NCBI GenBank assembly: GCA_002309805.1
Contig: DBYJ01000028.1
Coordinates: 35,035 to 99,034 of the forward strand
Length of the DNA: 64,000 nt
Direction: 5' to 3'
From: Bacteroidales bacterium UBA1189
GTDB lineage: Bacteria > Bacteroidota > Bacteroidia > Bacteroidales > Bacteroidaceae
Positions within the stretch are counted from its first letter, which is position 1, and each line of letters begins with the position of its first letter. The notes beneath the pieces were generated by a model. That model had not been told where the DNA came from, searched no databases, and saw nothing but the letters and a program-made list of their open reading frames with translations. Position numbers and translations under genes: made by a program. Positions 8,282-17,800 of the stretch are shown piece after piece.

Positions 8282-8836
8282 TTATTTGTCGATGTTGATG
8301 GTGACGTCGGTAAAGTGGTTAACGTCGTACCTACGCGATACCGTAGTTGTCGTCGTGTCATCCACCTGGACAATTTCATCTCTAAAGAGTGTGCCTTTAT
8401 CTTTGCGTAAGGTCTTGAGGGTAACGGCGTTGCCGCTCTTGGCGATGCTGAACGTGTCAATCTGCACCTTCTGATAGGTGGCATAAGACTTCAGCTCCAG
8501 CTTTTCGCCAAGGTCTTTCCACTTATAGGCACCTGTGCTGATGGCGTCGCCGTCGCGGATGATGCTCAGAGCGGTATAGTCCTCCTTGAATTCAATAGTG
8601 GCATCGGAGTATGTCTCGTTATTCTGCCTCCAGGGATCGATGGTTTCGAATACCCTGCCCAGCGAGTCAAGTAATTCCAGCTTTTCGCTGGTAGCCATAC
8701 TCTTCAGTTTCCAAGTGCCGACGAACGGGCTGTCGTTGACAACGGTGTTATTCACGTCTTCATTCTGGTTGCAGGCGAACAGGGCTGACACAGCCAGAAG
8801 GGCGAACAAATATCCAAATCTTATTGTCTTTTTCAT
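8282..8836 (-). CDS. Lipocalin-like lipoprotein, function unknown
   Basis: A 184-residue lipoprotein: the signal MKKTIRFGYLFALLAVSALFAC ends at lipobox Cys22. The remainder reads as a small beta-barrel. It opens with the lipocalin-like FVGTWKLKSM motif, then alternating short strands such as ATIEFKEDYTALSI, GAYKWKDLGEKLEL and NAVTLKTLRKDK. Such proteins in Bacteroidetes are anchored in the outer membrane and may bind a hydrophobic ligand, but no ligand can be inferred here. It lies 37 bases after the second SusD and 10 bases before the amidase, so it probably sits between the fasciclin-SusCD genes and the cell-wall genes on one transcript. The lipoprotein call is firm, the fold call moderate. 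Confidence 0.75.
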   Translation of the reverse strand: MKKTIRFGYLFALLAVSALFACNQNEDVNNTVVNDSPFVGTWKLKSMATSEKLELLDSLGRVFETIDPWRQNNETYSDATIEFKEDYTALSIIRDGDAISTGAYKWKDLGEKLELKSYATYQKVQIDTFSIAKSGNAVTLKTLRKDKGTLFRDEIVQVDDTTTTTVSRRYDVNHFTDVTINIDK

Positions 8837-8873
8837 AACGATGTGGTTTTAGCAAATGGGATGAATGGATGGA

Positions 8874-10652
8874 TTACTTGAGCGGCAGATACCAGCTGTC
8901 CTTGTTAAGCAGTTTCTGGTAGAGAGCCTCGTCGCGGTTATCGGTGCCTTTGCGGCAGGCCACCTTACCAGCGAGGTAGTCGGCGCCACGACGCTCAGCG
9001 AAACGGATAAGGTCGGTGAAGCGGTTGCCTTCGAACGTGGTCTCCAGGGCAAGTTCGTCGCAAATACGATCTTCCACATAGTGGATGGTGTCGGTAAAGT
9101 TTACGCTTGCAGCATCCTTATTGTAGTACTTGGCAATAGCATCGGGCCTGACCATATAGCTGGCGGTATCGAGATATACCTCGCCGCAACCGCGGGCATG
9201 AACACCCAGCGTGTAGGGCTGAAGATCGGCCTTGTAGGTGTTGCCGTTGGGGAAGAGGAGGTCGAAACCGTCACGAAGAATGCCGAAGGCCTGAACAGCC
9301 AACTGACCATTGTGCTGCTGATTAGCAAGGCAGTTGAGTGCTTCGGCAGCACGCAGATGGACAAGAGCGCGGCGGTAGAGCGTCAACATACGGGCATAAT
9401 AGACAGTACTCGTACCATTGTTCGTGCTTCCCTGTACGAACTTCTCCATGGTCTCGAATTCGTCTTCTTCGTTCTTCTGCTCCCTGACAAAGAGGTTGAT
9501 TCGCTGGTCGCCCTTGTTGCCGAGGATAGAGTACTCCTTGTTCACCTCACTCGCCGACGAATTGGTGAAGAAGTAGTCTTGTGCGCTACTGAGTTCCTGC
9601 CAGAGGTCAGAGCCGCGCAGAGGATGGGTGTTCTCGCGGGAAGTAAAGAGACCCGGAACTTCGGATACCAAGCCATTCTGTGACGAGCTCTCCATAGGAA
9701 CAACGGTAATAGCTTCGCCTCGACTACCCAGAATACCGTTAAGGTAGCTTCTTGCGTCGTTATAGGCGGGATAGCCACTATTCTGCGCCTCGCGCCCAGT
9801 CATACGGGAGTTGGTCTTAACTTGACCGTTGCCAAGCGGCATCAGGCCGGGGAAGTTGGTCGTCTCACCGCCTGTCGTTGCACGCATGGTGTACTTGGGG
9901 TTGTCAGTAATGAAGTCGCGGTAGGTTAACCAAGCGTTCTGATAGTCGCCAAGCCAAAGGTAGAGGTCACCCAAAAGAAGCTGAATGGGCGGGAACAGCA
10001 GATCGCAGTTGGTGCTGGTCAGGTCCTGGCCTCCGGCGGAAATGCCATCCCAAGCGGGAAGCTTATAATCCATATAAGGCATCAGCTGAGGAATGAGGAC
10101 AAGTGCCAGTTCCTTGATGTCGTACTTGGGATAGTTGGCTTCAGAGGCTGCGACAGTCGTGATGGGGTTGGTGTAGTAGGGGACCTTGCCATAGTTAAGG
10201 GCCAACTGCATATAGGTCCACGCACGGATGCTGAGGGCAGCCACGTACTCGTCCGTCATAACAGCTTCGTTGTTGTGGCGGATGGTGGTGTCCATGTGGG
10301 TGATGAGGTAGTTGCAGTTGTTGATGACGTTGTAGTAGTCGCTCACCTGGAGGTACTCGTTGTCATCATCGAAATTGAACTCGGAAAGGTTACGGAGGGA
10401 TGCCTTGGCATTTTTGTTGATGTCGACCATGTCACCACGGACTTCACCGAGGATGATGTAGCGGTCGGCAATCTTCTGGAAGGCATGGAGTATACCGATG
10501 GTGGAATAGACCGAGTCGGCCGAGGAGTCCAGCTTATGATTGTGTTCATAGACAACACGGCTGGAGTCAATGTTGAACATGTCTGCGCATGATGTGGCCG
10601 TGAACGTCAGCGCTCCAACAAAGAGAAGACCTATAACTGATTTCTTATTCAT
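8874..10652 (-). CDS. SusD/RagB family surface lipoprotein (second pair of the fasciclin locus)
   Basis: The surface-exposed partner of the SusC protein encoded just upstream; SusD proteins lie like a lid over the TonB-dependent channel and bind the substrate. I chose ATG 10652, which gives MNKKSVIGLLFVGALTFTAT followed by Ser and lipobox Cys; an ATG at 10679 would add nine residues. The TPR-type helical region is seen in VSDYYNVINNCNYLITHMD and ALSIRAWTYMQLALNYGKVPYY, which are typical of the family. The C-terminal part ends with ERICDELALETTFEGNRFTD followed by LIRFAERRG, the family's closing signature. Unlike the SusD genes of carbohydrate loci, it has fasciclin genes as neighbours and no glycoside hydrolase. 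The substrate is unknown. Confidence 0.92.
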   Translation of the reverse strand: MNKKSVIGLLFVGALTFTATSCADMFNIDSSRVVYEHNHKLDSSADSVYSTIGILHAFQKIADRYIILGEVRGDMVDINKNAKASLRNLSEFNFDDDNEYLQVSDYYNVINNCNYLITHMDTTIRHNNEAVMTDEYVAALSIRAWTYMQLALNYGKVPYYTNPITTVAASEANYPKYDIKELALVLIPQLMPYMDYKLPAWDGISAGGQDLTSTNCDLLFPPIQLLLGDLYLWLGDYQNAWLTYRDFITDNPKYTMRATTGGETTNFPGLMPLGNGQVKTNSRMTGREAQNSGYPAYNDARSYLNGILGSRGEAITVVPMESSSQNGLVSEVPGLFTSRENTHPLRGSDLWQELSSAQDYFFTNSSASEVNKEYSILGNKGDQRINLFVREQKNEEDEFETMEKFVQGSTNNGTSTVYYARMLTLYRRALVHLRAAEALNCLANQQHNGQLAVQAFGILRDGFDLLFPNGNTYKADLQPYTLGVHARGCGEVYLDTASYMVRPDAIAKYYNKDAASVNFTDTIHYVEDRICDELALETTFEGNRFTDLIRFAERRGADYLAGKVACRKGTDNRDEALYQKLLNKDSWYLPLK

Positions 10653-10683
10653 GGTGGTTTTGCTTATAGGGTTGTTCATTAAA

Positions 10684-13600
10684 TTAGAGGTTGATCTTTA
10701 CGCCGACGTGGAAGCTGCGGCTCTGACCGAGAAGACCCGTATCGATGCCCTGGAAGAGAACATTGTTGCTGCATGAGAATTCGGGGTCGCTTCCCAGGTA
10801 GTTGGTGAGGGTGAACACGTTGTTGGCGGCACACCAAAGCTTGAGGCCCTGCAGCCACGTGAGGTTAACAGGCACGTTGTAAGAGAGGGTGAGATTCCTC
10901 AGGCGGAGGAAGGAGCCATCCTCAATCCAGCGGTCGCTGAAGCGGTTATTGCCGAGCGGGTCGCCATAGGTGGCCTTTGGCATGGTGGTGACATCACCTT
11001 CAGTACGCCAGCGGTTGGTGACGGCCACAGTCTGATTATAGAAGCGGTCGGCACTTTCCAGAATGCTGCGCTGGTAGTTGTAGATGTCGTTACCATAAAC
11101 GTAGTTGAACGTGGCATCGAGAGTGACATGCTTGAAGGTAAGGCTCGACTGGATGTTACCGAAGACATCGGGATTGGGGTCGCCGATGACGAAGCGGTCG
11201 TTCTCGTCGATGATGTTATCAACTTTGTTCTCAACAAACTTCATGTCGCCGGCACCGAAGTAAACGGTTTCACCTGTTGAAGCGTTCTTCGTGCTGAGGA
11301 GCGTACCGCCCTGGCTGGGAACGTCAGAGGCGCTTGCATAGACACCATCGGTCTTGTAGCCGTAGAAGAGGCCGACCGGTGAGCCGACAGCCGTCAGTAT
11401 GGAGCCGCCATAGATGGAGGTCTCGAAGTCGCCGTCGGGCAGAGCAGTTACCTTATTCTTATAGTGGCCTACGCTGGCGCCCACCTCCCATTTCCAGTTC
11501 TTCGTATTGATAACCTTGGTGATGACGTTTACGTCGAAGCCATTGTTCTCCAAAGAACCATCGTTGCACCAGTACTTCTGAAGACCAGTCAGATAGTTAA
11601 GGTCTTTCAGCGTGAGGAGGTTGTCTGTGACGTTGTGGTAGAGGTTGGCAGCCAACTTCAGACGATTGCCCAGGGCGACGGCTTCAAAGCCGAGGTTGTA
11701 GCGTGTGGTGCTTTCCCATTGGATGGACTGGTTCTCAATGTTGTCGATGGTCAGACCCATGGCGCGATTCTGGTACTTCACGTTGCTGAAGTAGGCGAAT
11801 GCCGCGTTGTTGCTGATATTGTCGTTGCCAGAGATATCAAAGCCTGCCGTCAGCTTGAGGAAGTTGACAACGTTGGTGTTGAACCAAGGCTCGGCACTCA
11901 TCAGCCAGCCTGCCTGCAGCGAGGGGAAGAGGCCCCAGCTGACACCGGCGAGGCGAAGACCATTGGTGATTTCGCGACCGAAACGGGAAGATGTCTCAGC
12001 AGCAAGACTACCCTGGAGGAAGTACTTATTGCGGAAGTTGTAATCGGCGTTGGCATACCAGGCCATGTTACGCCAGACGTTATCTTCACCATCTTGGTCA
12101 AGGTAGTCATAGCTGGCGTTGATGTCAGGCAGTTTGTCGTTACCTGTATTATGGCAAGACTGGTAGCTGCTGTCGTATGCAAAGTTGGAGTAGCGAACAC
12201 CAGCAAATGCGCTGACGAAGTGGCTTCCAAAGCGCTTGCTCCAGTCGAGGTGGGCATCGGCATAAACGCTGCTTTCCTTGGAGAAGAACGAGCGGACTTC
12301 GTTTGCGGAATAGCCAAGACCGGAAATGTAGAAGTTGGGCATGCCCGTCATAGGACGGAAGGACTTCTCGTTGGTGCGGTGCAGGGTGTAGTTGAACAAG
12401 CCGTTCAGCACAAAGCCCTTGCCCAGTTTCCATTCAGGAGCAAATGTGACATCAAACATGGTGTACTCTTGGACGTTCTTGTTGTTGCCCTCAGCATACT
12501 CAAAGATGGAGATGGGGTTGCCCAACGTGTTGTTGCGCGTATTGACATCGAAGTTGGCGTAGGTGTCAGCGCCCTCCAACATAGGCGACAGCGTTCCGTC
12601 GTTGTTGTACTTGTAAGGACTGAGGAACGGAGACTTGATGAGGGAGAGGAAGCCCGGAGCTGAAACCGGTGCGGTATCGAAATCGGGCTGGATACCATCG
12701 TTGCGGAGGTTGCGATTGATACGTGAGTAGGCAATGTCGAAACGGGTCTTCAGGTTGTCGGCAAGAACAACGTCTGTATTGAAGCGGATATTCAAGCGGT
12801 TGAAGTCGTTGCAAAGAATAGTGCTTTCAGCATCGCTATAGCCAAGGGAGAAGTTGTACATAGCTGCATCGTCACCGCCTTGTACGTTGACCTTATAATT
12901 CTGTGACCAAGCCTCACGATAGACATAGTCAGACCACTTCGTATCATTGTGATACATGTTGTAGTAGTAGTTAGGATAATCCCAAAGGAAGGGGAAACGG
13001 TTCTGACGTGTTTCCACACCACCCATGAGCTCGTTGGCCAGGATGCGGTACTGCTGGGCATTCATCATGGTGGGGAGGTTGGGCTCCATCGTGTAGCCGC
13101 CATAGGCGACTGCATCGATGCGGGTTGCCATGCTGTGTCCGCGGCGGGTGTCGATGAGGATAACGCCGTTGGCACCCTTGGCACCGTAGATGGAGGTTCC
13201 GTTTTTGAGGACAGTAACCTTCTCAATATCGTCTACGTCAATACCGGCGAGGATATTGTTGAAGAAACCGTCATGAACGGATGCGTAGCCATCCTGCAGA
13301 TCCTGCACCACACCGTCAAGAACGATGAGGGGCTGGGTGGAGGAGTTGAGCGTATTGATACCCTGAATCATCATTAGGGCTCCCATACCGGGGGTACCTG
13401 AACGGGTGATGAGGCGAATGTCTCCGCCAAGCTGACGCTGGATTTCGCCTTCAACGCTTAGCGCTGTATTCGTGTTGATGTCAGCGACAGCCTTTGCTGT
13501 GACATCGAACTCATTCTTGACGAACTCGTCGAAAACGTCGGAGAACAACTTAATGACGATGTCGCCTTGGGAGTGCTTGGCTGGGATTACCACGCTGGAG

Positions 13601-13917
13601 TAGCCTGGGGTGGAGACATAGAGGGAGGTGACGCTTTCGGGAACCTTAATAGAGAAGGTACCGTCGACACCTGTCATGGCCGTGATACGGCTGTTGCCAA
13701 AGCCTTCCACACGGACACCAGGGATGGCTTCTTTTGTCGCCGCATCAATGACCTTACCCGTGATGGGGATTGTTTGAATGTTGTCCACAACAGGGGCACT
13801 TCTCTGGGGTTTGGATTCCTGTACATCTTGTGCAAACAGAGTGCTGGTGCCAGCTATGCAAGCCATGCAGAATACTGCGGTTGCCAATCTGAAATGTTTC
13901 ATCATATTAGTATTCAT
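10684..13917 (-). CDS. SusC/RagA family TonB-dependent outer-membrane transporter (second of the fasciclin locus)
   Basis: A 1077-residue outer-membrane protein with a signal peptide (cleavage after STLFAQ). A carboxypeptidase-like beta-sandwich covers about residues 48-125 (ITGKVIDAATKEAIPGVRV). The plug domain carries the SusC motifs LIVLDGVVQDL, IEKVTVLKNGTSIYGAKGAN and GVILIDTRRG. A 22-strand barrel follows and ends in the usual aromatic-rich strand (SRSFHVGVKINL). It is energised by TonB and pairs with the SusD encoded downstream (stop to chosen start 31 bases). The plug region is atypical: the usual DVVVVGYG-type stretch after the sandwich is replaced by a longer segment (DEFVKNEFDVTAKAVADINT). 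It lies in the middle of the fasciclin gene run. Confidence 0.93.
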   Translation of the reverse strand: MNTNMMKHFRLATAVFCMACIAGTSTLFAQDVQESKPQRSAPVVDNIQTIPITGKVIDAATKEAIPGVRVEGFGNSRITAMTGVDGTFSIKVPESVTSLYVSTPGYSSVVIPAKHSQGDIVIKLFSDVFDEFVKNEFDVTAKAVADINTNTALSVEGEIQRQLGGDIRLITRSGTPGMGALMMIQGINTLNSSTQPLIVLDGVVQDLQDGYASVHDGFFNNILAGIDVDDIEKVTVLKNGTSIYGAKGANGVILIDTRRGHSMATRIDAVAYGGYTMEPNLPTMMNAQQYRILANELMGGVETRQNRFPFLWDYPNYYYNMYHNDTKWSDYVYREAWSQNYKVNVQGGDDAAMYNFSLGYSDAESTILCNDFNRLNIRFNTDVVLADNLKTRFDIAYSRINRNLRNDGIQPDFDTAPVSAPGFLSLIKSPFLSPYKYNNDGTLSPMLEGADTYANFDVNTRNNTLGNPISIFEYAEGNNKNVQEYTMFDVTFAPEWKLGKGFVLNGLFNYTLHRTNEKSFRPMTGMPNFYISGLGYSANEVRSFFSKESSVYADAHLDWSKRFGSHFVSAFAGVRYSNFAYDSSYQSCHNTGNDKLPDINASYDYLDQDGEDNVWRNMAWYANADYNFRNKYFLQGSLAAETSSRFGREITNGLRLAGVSWGLFPSLQAGWLMSAEPWFNTNVVNFLKLTAGFDISGNDNISNNAAFAYFSNVKYQNRAMGLTIDNIENQSIQWESTTRYNLGFEAVALGNRLKLAANLYHNVTDNLLTLKDLNYLTGLQKYWCNDGSLENNGFDVNVITKVINTKNWKWEVGASVGHYKNKVTALPDGDFETSIYGGSILTAVGSPVGLFYGYKTDGVYASASDVPSQGGTLLSTKNASTGETVYFGAGDMKFVENKVDNIIDENDRFVIGDPNPDVFGNIQSSLTFKHVTLDATFNYVYGNDIYNYQRSILESADRFYNQTVAVTNRWRTEGDVTTMPKATYGDPLGNNRFSDRWIEDGSFLRLRNLTLSYNVPVNLTWLQGLKLWCAANNVFTLTNYLGSDPEFSCSNNVLFQGIDTGLLGQSRSFHVGVKINL

Positions 13918-13952
13918 TGTCTTTCTTGTTAATTGGGTTACAGGAACTCGTT

Positions 13953-15668
13953 TTACTCTCCTTCTCCTTGGTTAAGGGGATCCACAAAGGTTTCCTCGTC
14001 AATGGGCTCGAGAATGATGCAGTCAATGCGGATATGGCGGTCGTGTGCCTTGTCTTTGGATGACATGTTACTCTGAATGACCAGCTGTGTCTGGGCGATT
14101 TCGCTAGAACTGAGGTCATACTCATTGGTGGGGAAACGGAAGAATGAGCGGGCTTCATCGGCCTGAGGAAGGAAGATGACAGTATCGGGCTTGTTATAAC
14201 AGCTATCAGCAAAGTTGGAGTTGTACGCTTTTTCCTTCTCATCATACCATTGATACGGCGTCTTCATGTTCAACGTCTTAACCTTCCCTGCTTCGTCAAC
14301 GTATTTTAATTGTATATTCATCAAGTTCTGTTGGAATACGGCAGTTTTGTCAAGAATGGTGGGGGGGATGAACACACATTTGACCAGATAGGGAGCGGAA
14401 AGCACCTTGTTGATGGTAACCGTCAGCTTTGCATTACCTGAGGCATTCTTCGGGTAGTATTCTCCATAGCTGCCCTTTGAAATGTGTCTGTAAATGCTCA
14501 CGCTATCACGTGGAATAGATTTAACATCCCTGAGGGTGTTATTCTCGGTTACCTCGATATTGACCATGTCCTCACCCTCAATCTTGATGGTATCGTGCCA
14601 GCACTTGATGGGGTCGAAGTTGTAGGTGTCCGTCACGTAGAGCTTGCCATTGCTAAGCTCATCCATCTCCACAAGATTGTTAAAGAGGTTCTTGTATTCG
14701 TCACCGCGGAACGTGACCTTGTTGGGGAAAGAGGAGTGGCGTGTCTGATACCAGTTGGATGAGAGGGAGTCCTTCGTCCTGGGATCATCGATGACCTTTA
14801 GTCCATTAGCTGCACGGCTGAAAACGAGATGACGGCACATGGCACTTGCGGCATTGATACGCTGGAGGCTGTCGCCGCCAAACTTTGTACTGGGGTAGAT
14901 GAAGTAGGTGAGTGCTTTCTGGTACATCTCGCGCCAAGCCCTGTTGGTCGGAGCAATCATGTAGTAGGAACTGTCCTCACGGGCCAGATAGCCAATGTGG
15001 TTGAACCACTCGTTCTGCAGGACGACAACGGAGTCAAGATAGGTAATCTGTCCGTTGACGATGGGCCCCTGTACGCTGCTGGCTTCGTCGAAATAGTTAA
15101 TGTTGTACGACTTGAGGAAACTGTTGATTTCCGAGAGGCTATCGACCTTGGCCAGCTGCTCCCAAATGTTGGCAGTGAAGTTGGCATAGCCGTCGATGAT
15201 GTGAAGTACACCATTTTTGGCGGGAATGTTTTTCGATACCAGCTTCTTTCCCTTGAAGGTGTAGTCGTTGCCGGCACCGTCGAAGAAGATGTACTTGTTG
15301 TTAATCATCCTTACCTGGTTCTCGTTGAGGACACCGCTGGCGTTGTAGCGGTAGTCAGCAATGTGGTTCTCGACGAATTCGACCTGCAGAAGACTGTCGT
15401 TGTCCTCTGTGTAGCCAAACCCGTTCTTCGGAGCCCAAACGGTGTAGTAGCGGTTTTGCTGGAGCAGTTCTTTGTAGCCTGTGCGCTGCAGCATGGACGC
15501 AAACTCGGACAGTTCACCACGGGAAGCGATGACGTCCCAAAGAGTCTCGGAGGAGTTCAGTTCTGTCTTCTCCTGATAGTGTTCGTTCCACTGGTCGTTG
15601 CAAGCCGTGAAAGCCAAGGTGATGATGGCGCCGAACGCTAATGTTTTTATGATACCTTTCTTCATCAT
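13953..15668 (-). CDS. Fasciclin (FAS1) domain lipoprotein, 571 aa
   Basis: A lipoprotein with the signal MMKKGIIKTLAFGAIITLAF and lipobox Cys23. The first FAS1-like domain covers about residues 40-165. It contains ETLWDVIASRGELSEFASML, the FAPTNEA-like element TVWAPKNGFGYTEDND, the VENHIADYRY helix and the closing KNGVLHIIDGY motif. A second FAS1-like domain (about 170-300) starts at NIWEQLAKVDSLSEINSFL and has YYMIAPTNRAWREMYQKAL. The last 250 residues are beta-rich with no family I recognise. FAS1 domains usually mediate adhesion or protein-protein contacts. It is shorter than, and clearly diverged from, the three paralogues just upstream, and it directly precedes the second SusC (35-base gap), so it may be a co-receptor of that pair. 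Confidence 0.82.
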   Translation of the reverse strand: MMKKGIIKTLAFGAIITLAFTACNDQWNEHYQEKTELNSSETLWDVIASRGELSEFASMLQRTGYKELLQQNRYYTVWAPKNGFGYTEDNDSLLQVEFVENHIADYRYNASGVLNENQVRMINNKYIFFDGAGNDYTFKGKKLVSKNIPAKNGVLHIIDGYANFTANIWEQLAKVDSLSEINSFLKSYNINYFDEASSVQGPIVNGQITYLDSVVVLQNEWFNHIGYLAREDSSYYMIAPTNRAWREMYQKALTYFIYPSTKFGGDSLQRINAASAMCRHLVFSRAANGLKVIDDPRTKDSLSSNWYQTRHSSFPNKVTFRGDEYKNLFNNLVEMDELSNGKLYVTDTYNFDPIKCWHDTIKIEGEDMVNIEVTENNTLRDVKSIPRDSVSIYRHISKGSYGEYYPKNASGNAKLTVTINKVLSAPYLVKCVFIPPTILDKTAVFQQNLMNIQLKYVDEAGKVKTLNMKTPYQWYDEKEKAYNSNFADSCYNKPDTVIFLPQADEARSFFRFPTNEYDLSSSEIAQTQLVIQSNMSSKDKAHDRHIRIDCIILEPIDEETFVDPLNQGEGE

Positions 15669-15715
15669 AATGATATAAAATTAATTACTGTTTTCTTTGT
15701 CGTTTATTTGGGGTT

Positions 15716-17776
15716 TTATTTACGTTTTTCTTCCAATGGGATGTCCTCGCGTCGGAGATAGCCGACGGGAACGATTTCCAGGTAGTCGTGCATGAACTGT
15801 GCCTTGCCGTTGTCGTCTTCTTTGACGTTTTTAAATCGGACCCAGTGGTCGCCGGGACCGAGGTGTTTGGTGGTGATGACCTTGCGGACAACGGAGTTGT
15901 CATCGCGGGCCAGAACACTTCCATTATAATAATAGGTAGTGGGACCTTTGACATATCCACGGTTCTTCATGTTCTTGTCGTTGGCAATGCCGTTGTCATC
16001 GGTCTGTGCATCGGCAATGTAGCCGATGTTGGGCGTATTCAGCAGAATGCGGAGATCTACAGGGATGCCTGTCACTTCGTCGTCCACGTAGAATTGGATG
16101 ACATGGCGGTTGTTGTTGGCTGAATAACCCATGCGGATTTCGTAGGTGCCTTCGGGTACAGGTGGCATTTTGTACTTGAAATCAAAGGCTCCGAGCCCCA
16201 TCATCTCATCACCTTGGTAGTTGTGCCAAGTCTGGTTGGGGCAGAGGTAGTAGAGGCGGGTCTCCTCGGTATTATAAACGAGGTTTGTTCCGTAGCCTTT
16301 GGGGATATAATATTCGTTGGTTTTGAGAATACCGGCCTTGCCGCGCGAGCACCAGCGTACTTCGTTATTGGTGAACTCTGGAACTAGCGAGGAGAAGTCG
16401 AAGCGCATTATTTCATTGAGGACATAGCCGCTCATGACATCCTCGTCGTAAATGAGAACATTGTCGAGGAGGTGAATGGAACCATTGAGGGCTTCCTGCA
16501 TGAACCCTGGATAGTGGGTACTATCTTGCGAAACGACAGCGGGATCGTAAACCTTGATATTGACGGGGATTTTTCTTTCACCGCATGTGCTCCGATAGGG
16601 ATCGCTTGCGTTAGTGAGGTCGCGGGAGTAGTTGACAAGAACATCGGTCTGGTACTTGGCGTTGCTCAGCGGACGAGTGACTTTCATCAACGTACCCTGC
16701 ATAGTCTCGTAGTATTCAAAACGGTCGCTGCGCTTCACAAGGTTGACTTCCGAATTATACGTCTCAAGTGTCAGATTATAGCAGACCAGACGAGTATAGA
16801 GCAATTTCTTGTTGACCAAATGATAGGCCACGAACTTGTACAGCGCATTGTCTGGCTTAGTGAAATCGGGATTCGTGGCTTTCGGGTACCATTCCTTGCA
16901 ACGCCCATAGAGGTCGTCAATGGAGTAGATATCCAGAGAATGGAATAATTCATCCGGCTCACAGAAGGCCGTGAAGCCATAGTAGCGTGTGGGCGGGAAG
17001 GAACTATTGCCGTTACCGTCGTAGTTGCCTGCATAGTTTTCCCCCTCCACATAACTGAAGTCTTTGTAGTCTTGCAGTTTGTTTTCAAGTCCTGTCTTGA
17101 CGAGGGCATCGTAGAAGATGGAAAGGAACGGCATACCTTCGATAACGGCAGGCACGGTATTCGACGAGGGATTGAGTACGCTGGAAATAGCATGAACCAC
17201 GCCGTTTTCTACTAGTTCATCAGGGGAAATCATTCGGGCGCCATTCACATAAATGATGCTCTGCAGGGTTTCGGCATCGTTACCGAAACTCATGGTGAGG
17301 TAACGGTCATTGAGGTTCTTGGTGGGAACGACATCACCCTCCATCTCTGTGGTGAGGTAACTCTCGGCCAGAATATGGGTTTTAGAGATGACAGCGCACA
17401 TACTGTCGCTCAATTCTTCGAGCTTAGGTGAGGTAATGCCTGTCCAGATGACTTTCTTAGATCCTGGTAGGAGTGAGGCACGATAAATGCTGTCTTGCTC
17501 GAACAAATAGCGTTCCACGGCTTCGTTTGTAGGCGCAAAACAGGTATAAGTGCCGTATGCCTTCATCAAGTTGAATTTATCGCCGCGCTTGAGAATATAA
17601 ATGAAGTCGCTGAATGTTTCTTCGTTGTCCTCCAGATACTGGGCCACGGTCCTTCCCATGAATGTGTAGCGGTTGCTCATGTCGATGGCATCGACACAGC
17701 TACTCACCGTTACACCGATCGTCGTCGTTATTGTGACGGCGGTCAGCATGGTTCGTATGGAGGTCCAGCGGTTCAT
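15716..17776 (-). CDS. Fasciclin lipoprotein, tandem paralogue 3 (686 aa)
   Basis: Lipoprotein signal ending at VTVSSC (Cys27). Two FAS1 domains follow: about residues 32-195 (NRYTFMGRTVAQYLEDNEET, the FAPTNEA box in GTYTCFAPTNEAVERYLFEQ, closing NGVVHAISSV) and about 205-420 (FLSIFYDALVKTGLENKL, ALYKFVAYHLVNKKLL, NGSIHLLDNVLIYDEDVMSG). The final 200 residues form a beta-sandwich-like module (PEGTYEIRMGY, VDDEVTGIPVDLR, GDHWVRFKNV, DYLEIVPVGYLRREDI), possibly carbohydrate-binding. It shares this whole plan, down to the EKRK-like C-terminus, with the next two genes upstream, from which it is the most diverged. Gap to the previous gene is 24 bases. Probably outer-membrane anchored and surface exposed. 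Confidence 0.85.
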   Translation of the reverse strand: MNRWTSIRTMLTAVTITTTIGVTVSSCVDAIDMSNRYTFMGRTVAQYLEDNEETFSDFIYILKRGDKFNLMKAYGTYTCFAPTNEAVERYLFEQDSIYRASLLPGSKKVIWTGITSPKLEELSDSMCAVISKTHILAESYLTTEMEGDVVPTKNLNDRYLTMSFGNDAETLQSIIYVNGARMISPDELVENGVVHAISSVLNPSSNTVPAVIEGMPFLSIFYDALVKTGLENKLQDYKDFSYVEGENYAGNYDGNGNSSFPPTRYYGFTAFCEPDELFHSLDIYSIDDLYGRCKEWYPKATNPDFTKPDNALYKFVAYHLVNKKLLYTRLVCYNLTLETYNSEVNLVKRSDRFEYYETMQGTLMKVTRPLSNAKYQTDVLVNYSRDLTNASDPYRSTCGERKIPVNIKVYDPAVVSQDSTHYPGFMQEALNGSIHLLDNVLIYDEDVMSGYVLNEIMRFDFSSLVPEFTNNEVRWCSRGKAGILKTNEYYIPKGYGTNLVYNTEETRLYYLCPNQTWHNYQGDEMMGLGAFDFKYKMPPVPEGTYEIRMGYSANNNRHVIQFYVDDEVTGIPVDLRILLNTPNIGYIADAQTDDNGIANDKNMKNRGYVKGPTTYYYNGSVLARDDNSVVRKVITTKHLGPGDHWVRFKNVKEDDNGKAQFMHDYLEIVPVGYLRREDIPLEEKRK

Positions 17777-17800
17777 TTATTAATGATAAGATTGGACGTG

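Noticed and set aside
7024..8484. Long start of the amidase at 8484
   Set aside because: The extra 71 residues overlap the lipocalin-like gene and are Arg/Thr/Ser-rich shadow sequence. The TTG at 8271 gives a proper signal peptide.
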